Positions 6,819 through 13,983 of a stretch of 14,613 nt of DNA are shown piece after piece (the first letter of the stretch is position 1; every line of letters begins with the position of its first letter). The position numbers were made by a program, and so were the translations under genes. The DNA is from an uncultured Clostridia bacterium. GTDB lineage: Bacteria; Bacillota; Clostridia; Oscillospirales; UBA644. Location of the stretch: the NCBI GenBank assembly GCA_904502105.1, contig CAJGDF010000014.1:1-14613 (forward strand), in the 5' to 3' direction. Under the pieces are notes generated by a model. That model saw nothing but the letters and a program-made list of their open reading frames with translations, was not told where the DNA came from and searched no databases.

Positions 6819-8162
6819 TTATTTATCTGTGCCAAAAAGCTCTGCCTTTTCTGCTGAAAGCTTGAATACGGAGCCGCCGTTGCCGTAACAATAGCCGTTA
6901 AGCTCAAGCATGCCGAGAGCTGTTATGGCCTGCGAAAAATCCATATCGAGCTTCCCGCAAAGCTCATCGGTGGATGCTTCGCCGTGTCTTACAAGATAGC
7001 CGAGAACATTTCGTTCATCGTCGCTTGTAACATCATCAAGCTCTTTTATTATTTCAACGTATGACTTTTTTATTTCGGTTTTTTTCGGTTTGGGAACGGG
7101 AGTGACCTCGGGCTTGAAGGTTACCGGTTCTTTTTTCTCTTTTACCTTTGGGCTTTCTTTTTCTTTATCGAGGTAAAGGTTCTCAACGGATGTATCGTTA
7201 GCGCCCGGATTTTCGGTCTCCAAAACCGCATGAGAGTCGTAAAGGTATGCGGGAGTAAGCTTTGAACGTCTTTTTACCTTGGGGTAATCGTACTTTTCAT
7301 CAAGATGCCTCAGGATATCGTCCGAAAAAACAGCCGGAAGCGCACCCTTGCAGAAAAGACTGTTTGAGCCCGCAAATTCTTTTGTGTATAACGGACCGGG
7401 AACAGCAAAAAGAGTTCTCTTCTGCTTGAGAGCGTGTGCCGCAGTAGTCATCGAGCCGCCTTTAAGGTCGGATTCAACAACGACCACGCTGTCGGAAAGT
7501 CCGCTGATTATACGGTTTCTTTCAACAAACATATACGATCTTACTTCTATTCCGGGTGCGTATTCCGAAACGACCGCGCCGTTTGCTATTATACGCTCGT
7601 AAAGCTCCTGATTTTCCGAAGGGTAAACGCGTTCAACACTGCCCGCAAAGACCGCTACGGTGGGATGCTCACACAAAAGCGCGCCTTTATGCGCCGCAGT
7701 ATCTATACCCTTTGCCATTCCGCTTACAACAAGCACGCCCGCAGACGAAAGCTCGTAGGAAAATGCCGCGGCGACCTTTCTGCTGTGCTCGCAGGCATCT
7801 CTTGTTCCGACGATGCCGACGGTAGGAATATCGTCAAACGCAGGGAACGTTCCCTTAATAAAAAGGGCGCACGGGTGCTTATCTATATTTCTCAGCTTCA
7901 GCGGATAATCACGCTCACCGAAAGGCAGAACACGTATACCGTGTCTGTTGCAGTAGTCGAGACGTCGCTGTGCCGATTCAAGATTTTTATCTGCAAAAAG
8001 CTCGGTCTCAAATCCCGTAAATTCGGGTCCGAAGCCGTTTTTGCTGCAAAAGTAAACCTCTTCTGCAGAATTGAATTTGCTTACGGTTTTATAAAGCGTT
8101 GCCCTGTGATGCCATGCACGGTCTATCATCCAGAGCGCATATAACTGTTCGTTCTTGTACAT
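6819..8162 (-). CDS. dprA: DNA processing protein DprA (Smf)
   Basis: DprA binds incoming single-stranded DNA and loads RecA during natural transformation; it is also widespread in bacteria not known to be competent. The 447-residue protein has an N-terminal helical region, the Rossmann-like core with VGTRDACEHS (118-127), SGMAKGID (147-154), and FVERNRIISGLSD (212-224). A C-terminal winged-helix domain (about 380-435, RNVLGYLVRHGEASTDELCG) follows. Core and winged helix are joined by a long Lys/Glu/Pro-rich linker (about 330-367). The start is ATG 8162 with a weak GAAAGAAG site. It begins 24 bases after the methyltransferase stop; topA follows. Confidence 0.95.
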   Translation of the reverse strand: MYKNEQLYALWMIDRAWHHRATLYKTVSKFNSAEEVYFCSKNGFGPEFTGFETELFADKNLESAQRRLDYCNRHGIRVLPFGERDYPLKLRNIDKHPCALFIKGTFPAFDDIPTVGIVGTRDACEHSRKVAAAFSYELSSAGVLVVSGMAKGIDTAAHKGALLCEHPTVAVFAGSVERVYPSENQELYERIIANGAVVSEYAPGIEVRSYMFVERNRIISGLSDSVVVVESDLKGGSMTTAAHALKQKRTLFAVPGPLYTKEFAGSNSLFCKGALPAVFSDDILRHLDEKYDYPKVKRRSKLTPAYLYDSHAVLETENPGANDTSVENLYLDKEKESPKVKEKKEPVTFKPEVTPVPKPKKTEIKKSYVEIIKELDDVTSDDERNVLGYLVRHGEASTDELCGKLDMDFSQAITALGMLELNGYCYGNGGSVFKLSAEKAELFGTDK

Positions 8163-8178
8163 TTCTGCTTCTTTCGTT

Positions 8179-8199
8179 CTGTAACGTTAACTGTTAACT
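8179..8199. repeat. Short heptamer repeat over the methyltransferase stop codon
   Basis: Two identical 7-base units GTTAACT (8186-8199) preceded by the looser CTGTAAC. The first unit contains the stop codon of the SpoU-family gene (8187-8189). Two copies alone could be chance; it is listed because two longer heptamer arrays in this window also sit at stop codons. Confidence 0.4.
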
Positions 8200-8906
8200 T
8201 TATACATCAGTATCCCTGCCGCAACCGCAGCGTTGAGGGATTCAACATTTTTTATGGGGATGTAATACGTTCTGTCGCAAAGAGCCGAAACCTCTTCTGA
8301 CATGCCCCTGCCCTCGCTTCCGATGATGAGAGCCGCCTTGCCGTCTGTTTTTTCGGCCGCGCGCGCCCTTTCGTCGAGAGCCGAGCCGCATACAAGATAG
8401 CCGTCCGCTTTAAGCTCGGGGATAACGGCTGTAAGCTCCGCTTTTTCAACGTATGCTCTGCACACGGCGCCTGCCGTCGATCTTACGACCTTCGGAAGAT
8501 ACGGGTTTGCCGTTCCGTTTCCGCAGATAACGCCGAAGCCAAAGGCAAAAGCGGTGCGGATCATCGTTCCGACATTGCCGGGGTCCTGGATACCGTCGAG
8601 CAAAAGCAGCTTTTCGGGGCGTTCTGCAGGATGTTTTTTAACGACTGCGATAAGCCTTGAGCGTGAGCTTTCGCCCGAAAGCTTTGCAAGAACGTTTTCC
8701 GATACCTCGTAAACCTCGCACCCCTTGTTTTCGTACTGATAGCAGAGATCCTTGTCTGTTGAAAATATGCGGATGATATCGCGGGGATCGGTATCGTTGA
8801 TAAATTTATCGCCTTCAAGCAGAAATTCTTTTTCGGTGCCTTCGGTTTTGAGGGCGGCAGTCTGCATGATAAGCGGATTTTTTACGCTTGTTATATTCTT
8901 AATCAT
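8187..8906 (-). CDS. TrmH/SpoU-family RNA 2'-O-methyltransferase
   Basis: A 239-residue SPOUT-class methyltransferase that transfers a methyl group from S-adenosylmethionine to a ribose 2'-OH in tRNA or rRNA. An N-terminal substrate-binding domain (residues 1-90, with FLLEGDKFI) precedes the knotted catalytic domain. The three family motifs are NVGTMIRTA (111-119, Asn and Arg), GSEGRGMSEE (196-205), and IPIKNVESLNAAVAAG (216-231). The domain order matches RlmB/TrmH-like proteins, but the exact target cannot be told from sequence. The start ATG overlaps the trkA stop by four bases, so the two are co-translated. Confidence 0.93.
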   Translation of the reverse strand: MIKNITSVKNPLIMQTAALKTEGTEKEFLLEGDKFINDTDPRDIIRIFSTDKDLCYQYENKGCEVYEVSENVLAKLSGESSRSRLIAVVKKHPAERPEKLLLLDGIQDPGNVGTMIRTAFAFGFGVICGNGTANPYLPKVVRSTAGAVCRAYVEKAELTAVIPELKADGYLVCGSALDERARAAEKTDGKAALIIGSEGRGMSEEVSALCDRTYYIPIKNVESLNAAVAAGILMYKVNS

Positions 8907-9553
8907 TTTGAGATCTTCTTTATATCTTCGGTTGCGCCGATAACAACGAGTATCCTGCCCTGCTCAAGCGGAGCGGAGGGGTTCGGGGATACGTCGATGA
9001 AGCCCGATTCGGGGTCCTTTACGGCGACGATGTTTATTCTGTATTTTTTTCTTACGTCAAGCTCGATAAGCGTTTTGCCTACCCATGCCGACGGCATTTT
9101 CATTTCCATAATGGAGAATTTATCCGAAAGCTCGATAAAATCGAGGATATTTGACGAGCAGAGGTTCTGCGCAAGCTTGATGCCGAAATCCTTTTCGGGG
9201 AAAACGACGTTATCGGCGCCTATCTGCCTTAAAACCTTCGCATGAAGCTCGCTTTTCGCTTTTGCAACAACGTAGCGTACACCCTGCGATTTGAGAAGAG
9301 ACGTTATAAGAATGCTTGCTTCGATATTTTCGGAGATGCAGACTATTGCGCAGTCGAAGCTGCCGATCTCAAGTGAACGAAGGACTCTTTCATCCGTAAA
9401 GTCGCCGCAGACCGACTGTGTGACGTGTTCGCTTATTTCTTCAACAACAGACATTCTGCTGTCAACGGCAAGGACTTCCGCACCAAGCTCGCTCAATTTA
9501 AGAGCAAGGCTTGAACCGAATCTGCCAAGGCCTATAACTGCAAACGATTTCAT
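8903..9553 (-). CDS. ktrA: Potassium uptake regulatory subunit (KtrA/TrkA type, RCK domains)
   Basis: The cytosolic gating subunit of a Ktr/Trk potassium transporter. RCK_N has GLGRFG (8-13) and an acidic residue after beta strand 2 (AVD, Asp31), typical of nucleotide binding. RCK_C starts near residue 133 (KFSIMEMKMPSAWVGKTLIELD); in relatives this domain binds c-di-AMP. The 216 residues are the usual size of the single-unit Ktr form. Start choice: ATG 9553 gives the family N-terminus MKSFAVIGLGRFG. An alternative ATG at 9604 overlaps the trkH stop by one base and adds 17 residues that would be encoded by the ribosome-site and hairpin sequence. The leader hairpin is listed separately. Confidence 0.92.
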   Translation of the reverse strand: MKSFAVIGLGRFGSSLALKLSELGAEVLAVDSRMSVVEEISEHVTQSVCGDFTDERVLRSLEIGSFDCAIVCISENIEASILITSLLKSQGVRYVVAKAKSELHAKVLRQIGADNVVFPEKDFGIKLAQNLCSSNILDFIELSDKFSIMEMKMPSAWVGKTLIELDVRKKYRINIVAVKDPESGFIDVSPNPSAPLEQGRILVVIGATEDIKKISK

Positions 9554-9564
9554 TTTAACACCGT

Positions 9565-9592
9565 GGCTTTCGCTTATGAAAGCCTTCCTTTC
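9565..9592 (-). promoter_or_regulatory. Shine-Dalgarno hairpin switch-like element upstream of trkA
   Basis: On the minus strand AAAGAAAGGA is followed by GGCTTTC, a 6-base loop, and GAAAGCC, ending 11 bases before ATG 9553. CTTTC can pair with the Shine-Dalgarno GAAAG (5-base loop) or with the downstream GAAAG. The layout matches the element upstream of rnc at 101-128, including the 5-base loop of the masking hairpin. Folding of the 7-base-pair downstream stem would also bring the distant Shine-Dalgarno near the ATG. The role is inference. Confidence 0.45.
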
Positions 9593-9603
9593 TTTGTCAT
9601 GCA

Positions 9604-10956
9604 TTACGAAATGATTATTTTTGCTTCGGGGTAGCTGACAAGATTGCTGTTTGAATGCTGACGTTCAAACAAAACTACCGAAGCCGTAAGAAGACCGACT
9701 CTTCCGAGAAACATCAGAAGCATCAGGATAACGAGAGATGCCGCAGACAGAGACGGTGTGAGCCCGAGCGTGCAGCCGACGGTACAGAACGCAGACGTAC
9801 ACTCAAAAAGCGCCGCAATAAAGCTGACATCCTCTATGACGGAAACCGCAAACGAGCAAAAGAGCAGTATCGTTATCGAAAGAAAAACGAGGGCAAACGC
9901 GCGAAGAACTGTATCCTGCGCTATTCTTCGCTTCATAACAACAGCCTCTTTCCGTCCGCAGAGAACCGAAACGGTTGCAAAAAAGAGGACGGCTACCGTG
10001 TTTGTTTTAACACCGCCCGCCGTTGAGCCCGACGAGCCGCCGATAAACATGAGAAGAATGAAAACTATCATCGATTCTTCGGTAAGAGACGAAAGATCGA
10101 CCGTGTTGAAGCCTGCTGTTCTCGGAGAAACGGACTGAAAGAGCGAAGCGAGAAATTTTCCTTTTGCGGAAAGAGGGCCGAGAGTTTCGGGATTGTTAAA
10201 CTCAAAAAGAAATATCGCGGCAGTGCCGATAACGATGAGAGAGAAAGAGAAAATAATAACGATCTTTGACTGAACTGACATTTTCTTGAAGCCCTTGCCC
10301 GAAAATATCTCATCCCATACAAGAAAGCCGAGACCGCCGATAACAACGAGCGAGCAGACCGTAAGATTAACAACAAGATCGTCCGCATACGCGGTAAGAG
10401 ACGGGAAAAGGCTGTCGGGCGTTCCCATAAGATCGAAGCCCGCATTGCAGAAAGCCGAGACCGAAATAAAAGCGCCTCGCCATATGCCGCCCGCAATCCC
10501 GTAATCGGGGATAAATCTGAAAGCCAAAATGACCGCCGCCGCGCCCTCAAACGAGAATGTTCCGACAACGATATGCTTAAAAAGCTTTACAACGCCCGAC
10601 ATATCGTTGAGGTTGAACGTCTGCACGAGCATCATACGTTCTTTATGGCCGACATTTTTTCTGAAAATGAGAGCAAACGATGCCGCGACCGTCATAAAAC
10701 CGAGGCCGCCGACCTGAATGAGAAAAAGAAGCACCGCCTGGCCGAAAAAGCTCCAGTGCGTAAAAGTATCGTAAACGACAAGCCCCGTAATGCACGTTGA
10801 CGAAACGGCAGTGAAGAGCGAATTGAAAAATGGCGTAACATCACCCGACGCGGACGAAACGGGCAAAGAAAGAAGGACCGCGCCTGAAACGATTATTATA
10901 AAAAAGCCTGCGATAAATATCGCCGAAGGGCTGAGTGAACGGAAAAATGATTTCAT
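9604..10956 (-). CDS. ktrB: Potassium uptake membrane subunit (KtrB/TrkH type)
   Basis: An integral membrane potassium translocating subunit, 450 residues, built of four membrane-pore-membrane repeats. The four filter segments are visible, each with the conserved glycine: CITGLVV (Gly58), NAGFD (Gly173), TAGFN (Gly282), and TVGCT (Gly394). GGSSGSTAGG (306-315) is the flexible intramembrane gate loop of this family. Length and the neighbouring single-RCK subunit fit KtrB better than the larger proteobacterial TrkH. Start ATG 10956 has no strong ribosome site. It is the first gene of the leftward train, behind a clear promoter at 11101-11129 and a 138-base leader. Confidence 0.94.
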   Translation of the reverse strand: MKSFFRSLSPSAIFIAGFFIIIVSGAVLLSLPVSSASGDVTPFFNSLFTAVSSTCITGLVVYDTFTHWSFFGQAVLLFLIQVGGLGFMTVAASFALIFRKNVGHKERMMLVQTFNLNDMSGVVKLFKHIVVGTFSFEGAAAVILAFRFIPDYGIAGGIWRGAFISVSAFCNAGFDLMGTPDSLFPSLTAYADDLVVNLTVCSLVVIGGLGFLVWDEIFSGKGFKKMSVQSKIVIIFSFSLIVIGTAAIFLFEFNNPETLGPLSAKGKFLASLFQSVSPRTAGFNTVDLSSLTEESMIVFILLMFIGGSSGSTAGGVKTNTVAVLFFATVSVLCGRKEAVVMKRRIAQDTVLRAFALVFLSITILLFCSFAVSVIEDVSFIAALFECTSAFCTVGCTLGLTPSLSAASLVILMLLMFLGRVGLLTASVVLFERQHSNSNLVSYPEAKIIIS

Positions 10957-10969
10957 AACTGTTGATCGT

Positions 10970-11002
10970 ATACCGACTTTTTATACCGCAATATGAATAC
11001 CG
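10970..11002. repeat. Three ATACCG direct repeats in the trkH leader
   Basis: ATACCG occurs at 10970-10975, 10983-10988 and 10997-11002, at 13- and 14-base steps (CGGTAT on the coding strand). Spacing slightly above one helical turn would suit a protein binding one face of the DNA, or a repeated RNA element, since the stretch lies between the promoter and the trkH start. Confidence 0.45.
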
Positions 11003-11100
11003 GAATAACCTTATATTTTCGGGGCAGAATAAATGCGGGATTTTATGTCGGATTAAGGGATGTTAACTATATATTTAATATAAAGATATGTATCTCTTTT

Positions 11101-11129
11101 AATATACCACTTTTTTATTTAATCGTCAA
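11101..11129 (-). promoter_or_regulatory. Sigma-A type promoter for the leftward trk gene train
   Basis: On the minus strand TTGACG (11129-11124) and TATATT (11106-11101) are separated by exactly 17 bases. Transcription would begin near 11094, giving a leader of about 138 bases before trkH. An imperfect inverted repeat (AAAGAGATACATATCTTT on the minus strand) lies right at the predicted start and could be an operator. The leader does not resemble the ydaO c-di-AMP riboswitch as I know it. The rest of the 10957-11182 gap is A/T-rich with no open reading frame I would support. Confidence 0.7.
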
Positions 11130-11182
11130 GACTGTTTGATAAATTTTTTTTGGAACATTATTTCTAAATTTTTTAATTTTTA

Positions 11183-11211
11183 TTGAAATCGGAGGAAAAG
11201 TATGATATACT
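11183..11211 (+). promoter_or_regulatory. Sigma-A type promoter upstream of the SPL-family gene
   Basis: TTGAAA (11183-11188) and TATACT (11206-11211) are 17 bases apart. Transcription would start near 11217-11219, only about 7 bases before the ATG at 11225, giving an almost leaderless mRNA. The strong-looking GGAGG at 11191-11195 falls in the promoter spacer and would then not be transcribed. Either this promoter or the GGAGG is used, unless an upstream promoter also exists. Confidence 0.5.
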
Positions 11212-11228
11212 TTATAATGAAAAAATGA
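11202..11228 (+). CDS. Possible 8-codon leader ORF (MIYFIMKK)
   Basis: ATG at 11202 lies 6 bases after GGAGG, an ideal ribosome site, and opens an 8-residue frame ending at TGA 11226-11228. That TGA overlaps the ATG of the next gene (ATGA), so reading it would hand ribosomes to the SPL-family gene. It is only translated if transcription begins upstream of 11190. No similarity is recognisable in eight residues, so it stays a possibility. Confidence 0.3.
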   Translation: MIYFIMKK

Positions 11229-12007
11229 ACACATCCGCGCTGTGCAGATCAACGGAAAACGGTTTTTTCGGAGCGGAAGTATACTGTTCGCCGTACATGG
11301 GTCACGTAACCGAAAAGGACATTCTTTTTTCACGCTCTCAAGTGACCGCGCCGCTGAAATACGAGCTTGAAAAAGCCATTATTTCAAACGCGCCTTCGGG
11401 GACAAACATCTGCTTCGGTCTCAACGGTCTTTGCTATCCGCCGCAGGAGTCTGTTTTCAGGCTGACGGAGCGTGCGCTCGAGATAATGTACGACCTGAAA
11501 AATCCCATAACCGTCATAACAAAAAGCGATCTGATCCTGCGGGATGCAGGGCTTATTTCAACTATTGCCGGACGTTCGGGAGCAACGGTTTTTATCCCCA
11601 TATTCTGCGAGGATAACGTAAGCCCCGTTTTTGAGCCGGACACTCCCCTGCCCTCTTTTCGCTTTGAGATGATAAACAGGCTCTCGGCTTCGGGCATTCG
11701 CTGCGGAGTTATAATAAGCCCCGTAATACCGTATATTACCGACTCGGTGAGTGCGGTCCTGCGTCTTACTGAAAAAGCCGCCGCATCGGGCGCGGAGCTT
11801 ATCGTTTTTGACCCGTCACTGCGCCTTACCGAAAAGCAGAAGCCGCTTTTTCAAACGGCTCTCAACAGTTATTATCCCGATTTTATGCGCTTTTACGGAA
11901 CGTTTTCCGAAAACCTTTATTTTCCGCCCATGAAAATGTTTATTACAGAATGTGTGGAAAAAAAATGTGAAGAAAAAGGATTAAAAGTGATACGTGATAT
12001 GCGTTAA
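11225..12007 (+). CDS. SPL/COG1533-family radical SAM homologue without cluster cysteines
   Basis: A 260-residue protein from ATG 11225 (an in-frame TTG at 11183 would add 14 residues but lies in the promoter). Its backbone follows the spore photoproduct lyase-like radical SAM family. SPYMGH (22-27) matches the NPYRGC lead-in; QVTAPLKYELEKA matches VKVNAPELLxKEL; RLTERALEIMYDLKNPITVI and ITKSDLILRDAGLI match the LTrxaLEii...ITKSdLvLRDidLL core. RLSASGIRCGVIISPVIPYITD matches the later LseaGIpvGvmvaPiIPglnD. At the CxxxCxxC site the alignment gives His27, Lys31 and Leu34 (HVTEKDIL), so no 4Fe-4S cluster of the usual kind can form. The downstream DPY is LCY. It is an intact frame, so a diverged pseudoenzyme rather than a broken gene. 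Function unknown. Confidence 0.75.
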   Translation: MNTSALCRSTENGFFGAEVYCSPYMGHVTEKDILFSRSQVTAPLKYELEKAIISNAPSGTNICFGLNGLCYPPQESVFRLTERALEIMYDLKNPITVITKSDLILRDAGLISTIAGRSGATVFIPIFCEDNVSPVFEPDTPLPSFRFEMINRLSASGIRCGVIISPVIPYITDSVSAVLRLTEKAAASGAELIVFDPSLRLTEKQKPLFQTALNSYYPDFMRFYGTFSENLYFPPMKMFITECVEKKCEEKGLKVIRDMR

Positions 12008-12061
12008 ACAAAATACTCACGGCTTAACATTAAAACATTGATTCAGAAAGGAATCTCTCCC

Positions 12062-12829
12062 ATGAAATACCTCAGATTTTTAACTCCCGATAACGAGATC
12101 AGATTCGGACTTATCGACCCCGAAAACGAGCAGAGAATAATTGAACTTGACGGCGATTTTCTTGACGGAGCGCAGCCGACCGACGGGGAATACTTTCTTT
12201 CGGACATAAAGATCCTTCCGCCGACCGTTCCCTCAAAGATCATAGCGGTAGGCCTTAATTATTACGATCATATCAAGGAATTCGGCGACAGACCCGTTCC
12301 CGAAAACCCCACTCTTTTCAACAAATTTCCGCACACCGTCATCGGCATGAACGACGGCATCGAAAACCACCCGATCTCCGAGCGTATCGACTTTGAGGGC
12401 GAGATGGCTATCGTTATCTCCAAGCACTGCAAGGATGTTAAAGCAGAGCAAGCCGACGAATATATCTTCGGTGTCACCTGCTTAAACGACGTTACCGCAA
12501 GAGATATTCAGCGTGCGGACGGTCAGTGGCTTCGCGGCAAGAACCTCGAGACCTTCTGCCCGATGGGTCCCTTTGTTGCAACAGGGCTTGACTACGGCAA
12601 TCTTCACATTCAGTCGCGTCTCAACGGCAAGATAATGCAGGACAGCACCACCGCTTTGATGATGCACTCCGCGCAGAAGCTCGTTGAGTTTATCTCTCAG
12701 GCGTTCCCCCTCGAAAAGGGCGATATTATTTCAACGGGTACTCCCAAAGGCGTAGGTCCGATGGTCCGCGGCGACGTTATCGAGATCGAGCTTGAGGGCG
12801 TTGGTACTCTTGTTAACATAATGAAATAA
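12062..12829 (+). CDS. Fumarylacetoacetate hydrolase (FAH) family protein
   Basis: A 255-residue enzyme of the FAH superfamily, which includes acylpyruvate hydrolases, oxaloacetate decarboxylases and HpaG-type isomerases. The start is ATG 12062 with AGAAAGGA 9 bases upstream; an upstream in-frame TTG is ignored. A short N-terminal domain (1-57) precedes the catalytic fold with VGLNYYDH (His70), the metal ligands in DFEGEMAIV (Glu112, Glu114) and NDVTARD (Asp143), and ISTGTPKGVGP near the end. Metal and catalytic residues look intact, so it should be active on a small dicarboxylate or acylpyruvate-like substrate that cannot be named. It is 54 bases after the SPL-family gene and may be co-transcribed. 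The gene uses more C-ending codons than its neighbours, which may mean high expression. Confidence 0.92.
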   Translation: MKYLRFLTPDNEIRFGLIDPENEQRIIELDGDFLDGAQPTDGEYFLSDIKILPPTVPSKIIAVGLNYYDHIKEFGDRPVPENPTLFNKFPHTVIGMNDGIENHPISERIDFEGEMAIVISKHCKDVKAEQADEYIFGVTCLNDVTARDIQRADGQWLRGKNLETFCPMGPFVATGLDYGNLHIQSRLNGKIMQDSTTALMMHSAQKLVEFISQAFPLEKGDIISTGTPKGVGPMVRGDVIEIELEGVGTLVNIMK

Positions 12830-12847
12830 ATACATAGGAGACCACCA

Positions 12848-13981
12848 ATGAAAAAAACTGTTATCTCTCTTTTGGTTTTACTTTTATCCGTTATTATGCT
12901 CTGCTCCTGCTCTTACGAGCTTGAAGCTGACGGCTTTGAGCTTCTGGGCGAGATAAACTGGGACAATGCGAACGATTTTTCCGAAGGTCTTGCAGGTGTT
13001 AAAAAAGACGGCAAGTGGGGCTTTATAAACACTGACGGCGAGCTTGTTATCCCCTGCATTTACGACAGTGTCGGCGCATTTTCCGAAGGCCTTTGCGCTG
13101 TTCAGACAGGATATGCCTGGAATTATATCGACACCGAGGGCAACGTTGCTGTCAAAGGCGATTTTGAAGCGGCAAACAAGTTTTCCGAAGGCAGAGCCTC
13201 GGTCATGTTAAATTATAAATACTGCATTATCGACACCGAGGGCAACAAGCTCTGCAACCCGACATTCGACATCATCCGTCCCTTCTCCGAAGGTCTTGCG
13301 GTAGTTGAGCTTGACAACTGGTTCGGCTATATCAAAGCCGACGGCACTTTGCTCGGTGAATTAACATACGGCAGAGCTTCCGACTTTTCCGACGGACTTG
13401 CGGAGGTTTTCACCGATTATTTAAGCGGCTTTATCGGAACCGACGGCAATTACGTTATCGAAGAAAAATTTGACGACAGCTCAAGCTTTTCAGAAGGTCT
13501 CTGCGCTGTTGAAAACGCCGACGGTCTCTGGGGCTTTATCGACAAGAGCAGCGAATATGTTATCGAACCCGCATGGGCAAAAGCCGAGGATTTCAAGGAC
13601 GGCTTCAGCGTTGTTTACGACGGCTCGCAGTACAGCTACATCAACACCGCAGGCGAAGAAATAAGCGGCAAATATCTTAATGCATATGATTTTAACGACG
13701 GCATGGCGAGAGTTTCGGTCTTCGGAGACACGGGTCTGGCTTTCGGCTTTATCGATGAAAGCGGTGAAGTTGCCGTTACCCCCAAATACCTCGAAGCAGG
13801 AAACTTTTCCGACGGTTACGCACCTGTTAAAAGCTATGACGGATCATGGGGATACATTGACAAAGAGGGCAACCTCGTTATCTCCTTCGGACTTCACGAA
13901 GCAGACACCTTCAAAGAAGGCATCGCAAGAGTTAAGTTCGCCGAAAAATACGGATTTATTAAAATAACGACAGAAGGCTGA
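12848..13981 (+). CDS. WG-repeat lipoprotein
   Basis: A 377-residue exported lipoprotein. MKK, a hydrophobic stretch, and the lipobox LCSC (18-21) predict lipid attachment at Cys21. The rest is ten copies of the KWGFI(N/D)TDG / FSEGLA unit typical of WG (KWG Leptospira-type) repeats. The F-x-(E/D)-G marks fall at residues 44, 78, 112, 146, 180, 214, 249, 282, 320 and 355, an exact 34-residue step through the first six. The repeats probably make a propeller- or solenoid-like surface domain; the ligand is unknown. The ribosome site TAGGAG is 8 bases before ATG 12848. mnmG starts two bases after its stop, so the two are probably co-transcribed. Confidence 0.93.
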   Translation: MKKTVISLLVLLLSVIMLCSCSYELEADGFELLGEINWDNANDFSEGLAGVKKDGKWGFINTDGELVIPCIYDSVGAFSEGLCAVQTGYAWNYIDTEGNVAVKGDFEAANKFSEGRASVMLNYKYCIIDTEGNKLCNPTFDIIRPFSEGLAVVELDNWFGYIKADGTLLGELTYGRASDFSDGLAEVFTDYLSGFIGTDGNYVIEEKFDDSSSFSEGLCAVENADGLWGFIDKSSEYVIEPAWAKAEDFKDGFSVVYDGSQYSYINTAGEEISGKYLNAYDFNDGMARVSVFGDTGLAFGFIDESGEVAVTPKYLEAGNFSDGYAPVKSYDGSWGYIDKEGNLVISFGLHEADTFKEGIARVKFAEKYGFIKITTEG

Positions 13982-13983
13982 AA

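Noticed and set aside
7434..8144. A 236-codon plus-strand frame opposite dprA
   Set aside because: It lies entirely antisense to DprA, whose motifs are intact; the frame has no family resemblance.
9655..10138. Two overlapping plus-strand frames of over 120 codons opposite trkH
   Set aside because: Their composition is extreme (Arg, Lys, Glu, Thr) as expected from the antisense of a membrane protein, and TrkH on the other strand explains the region fully.
10957..11094. A ydaO-type c-di-AMP riboswitch in the trkH leader
   Set aside because: The gene family makes it plausible, but the conserved sequence blocks I know for that class are not visible. A covariance search would be decisive.
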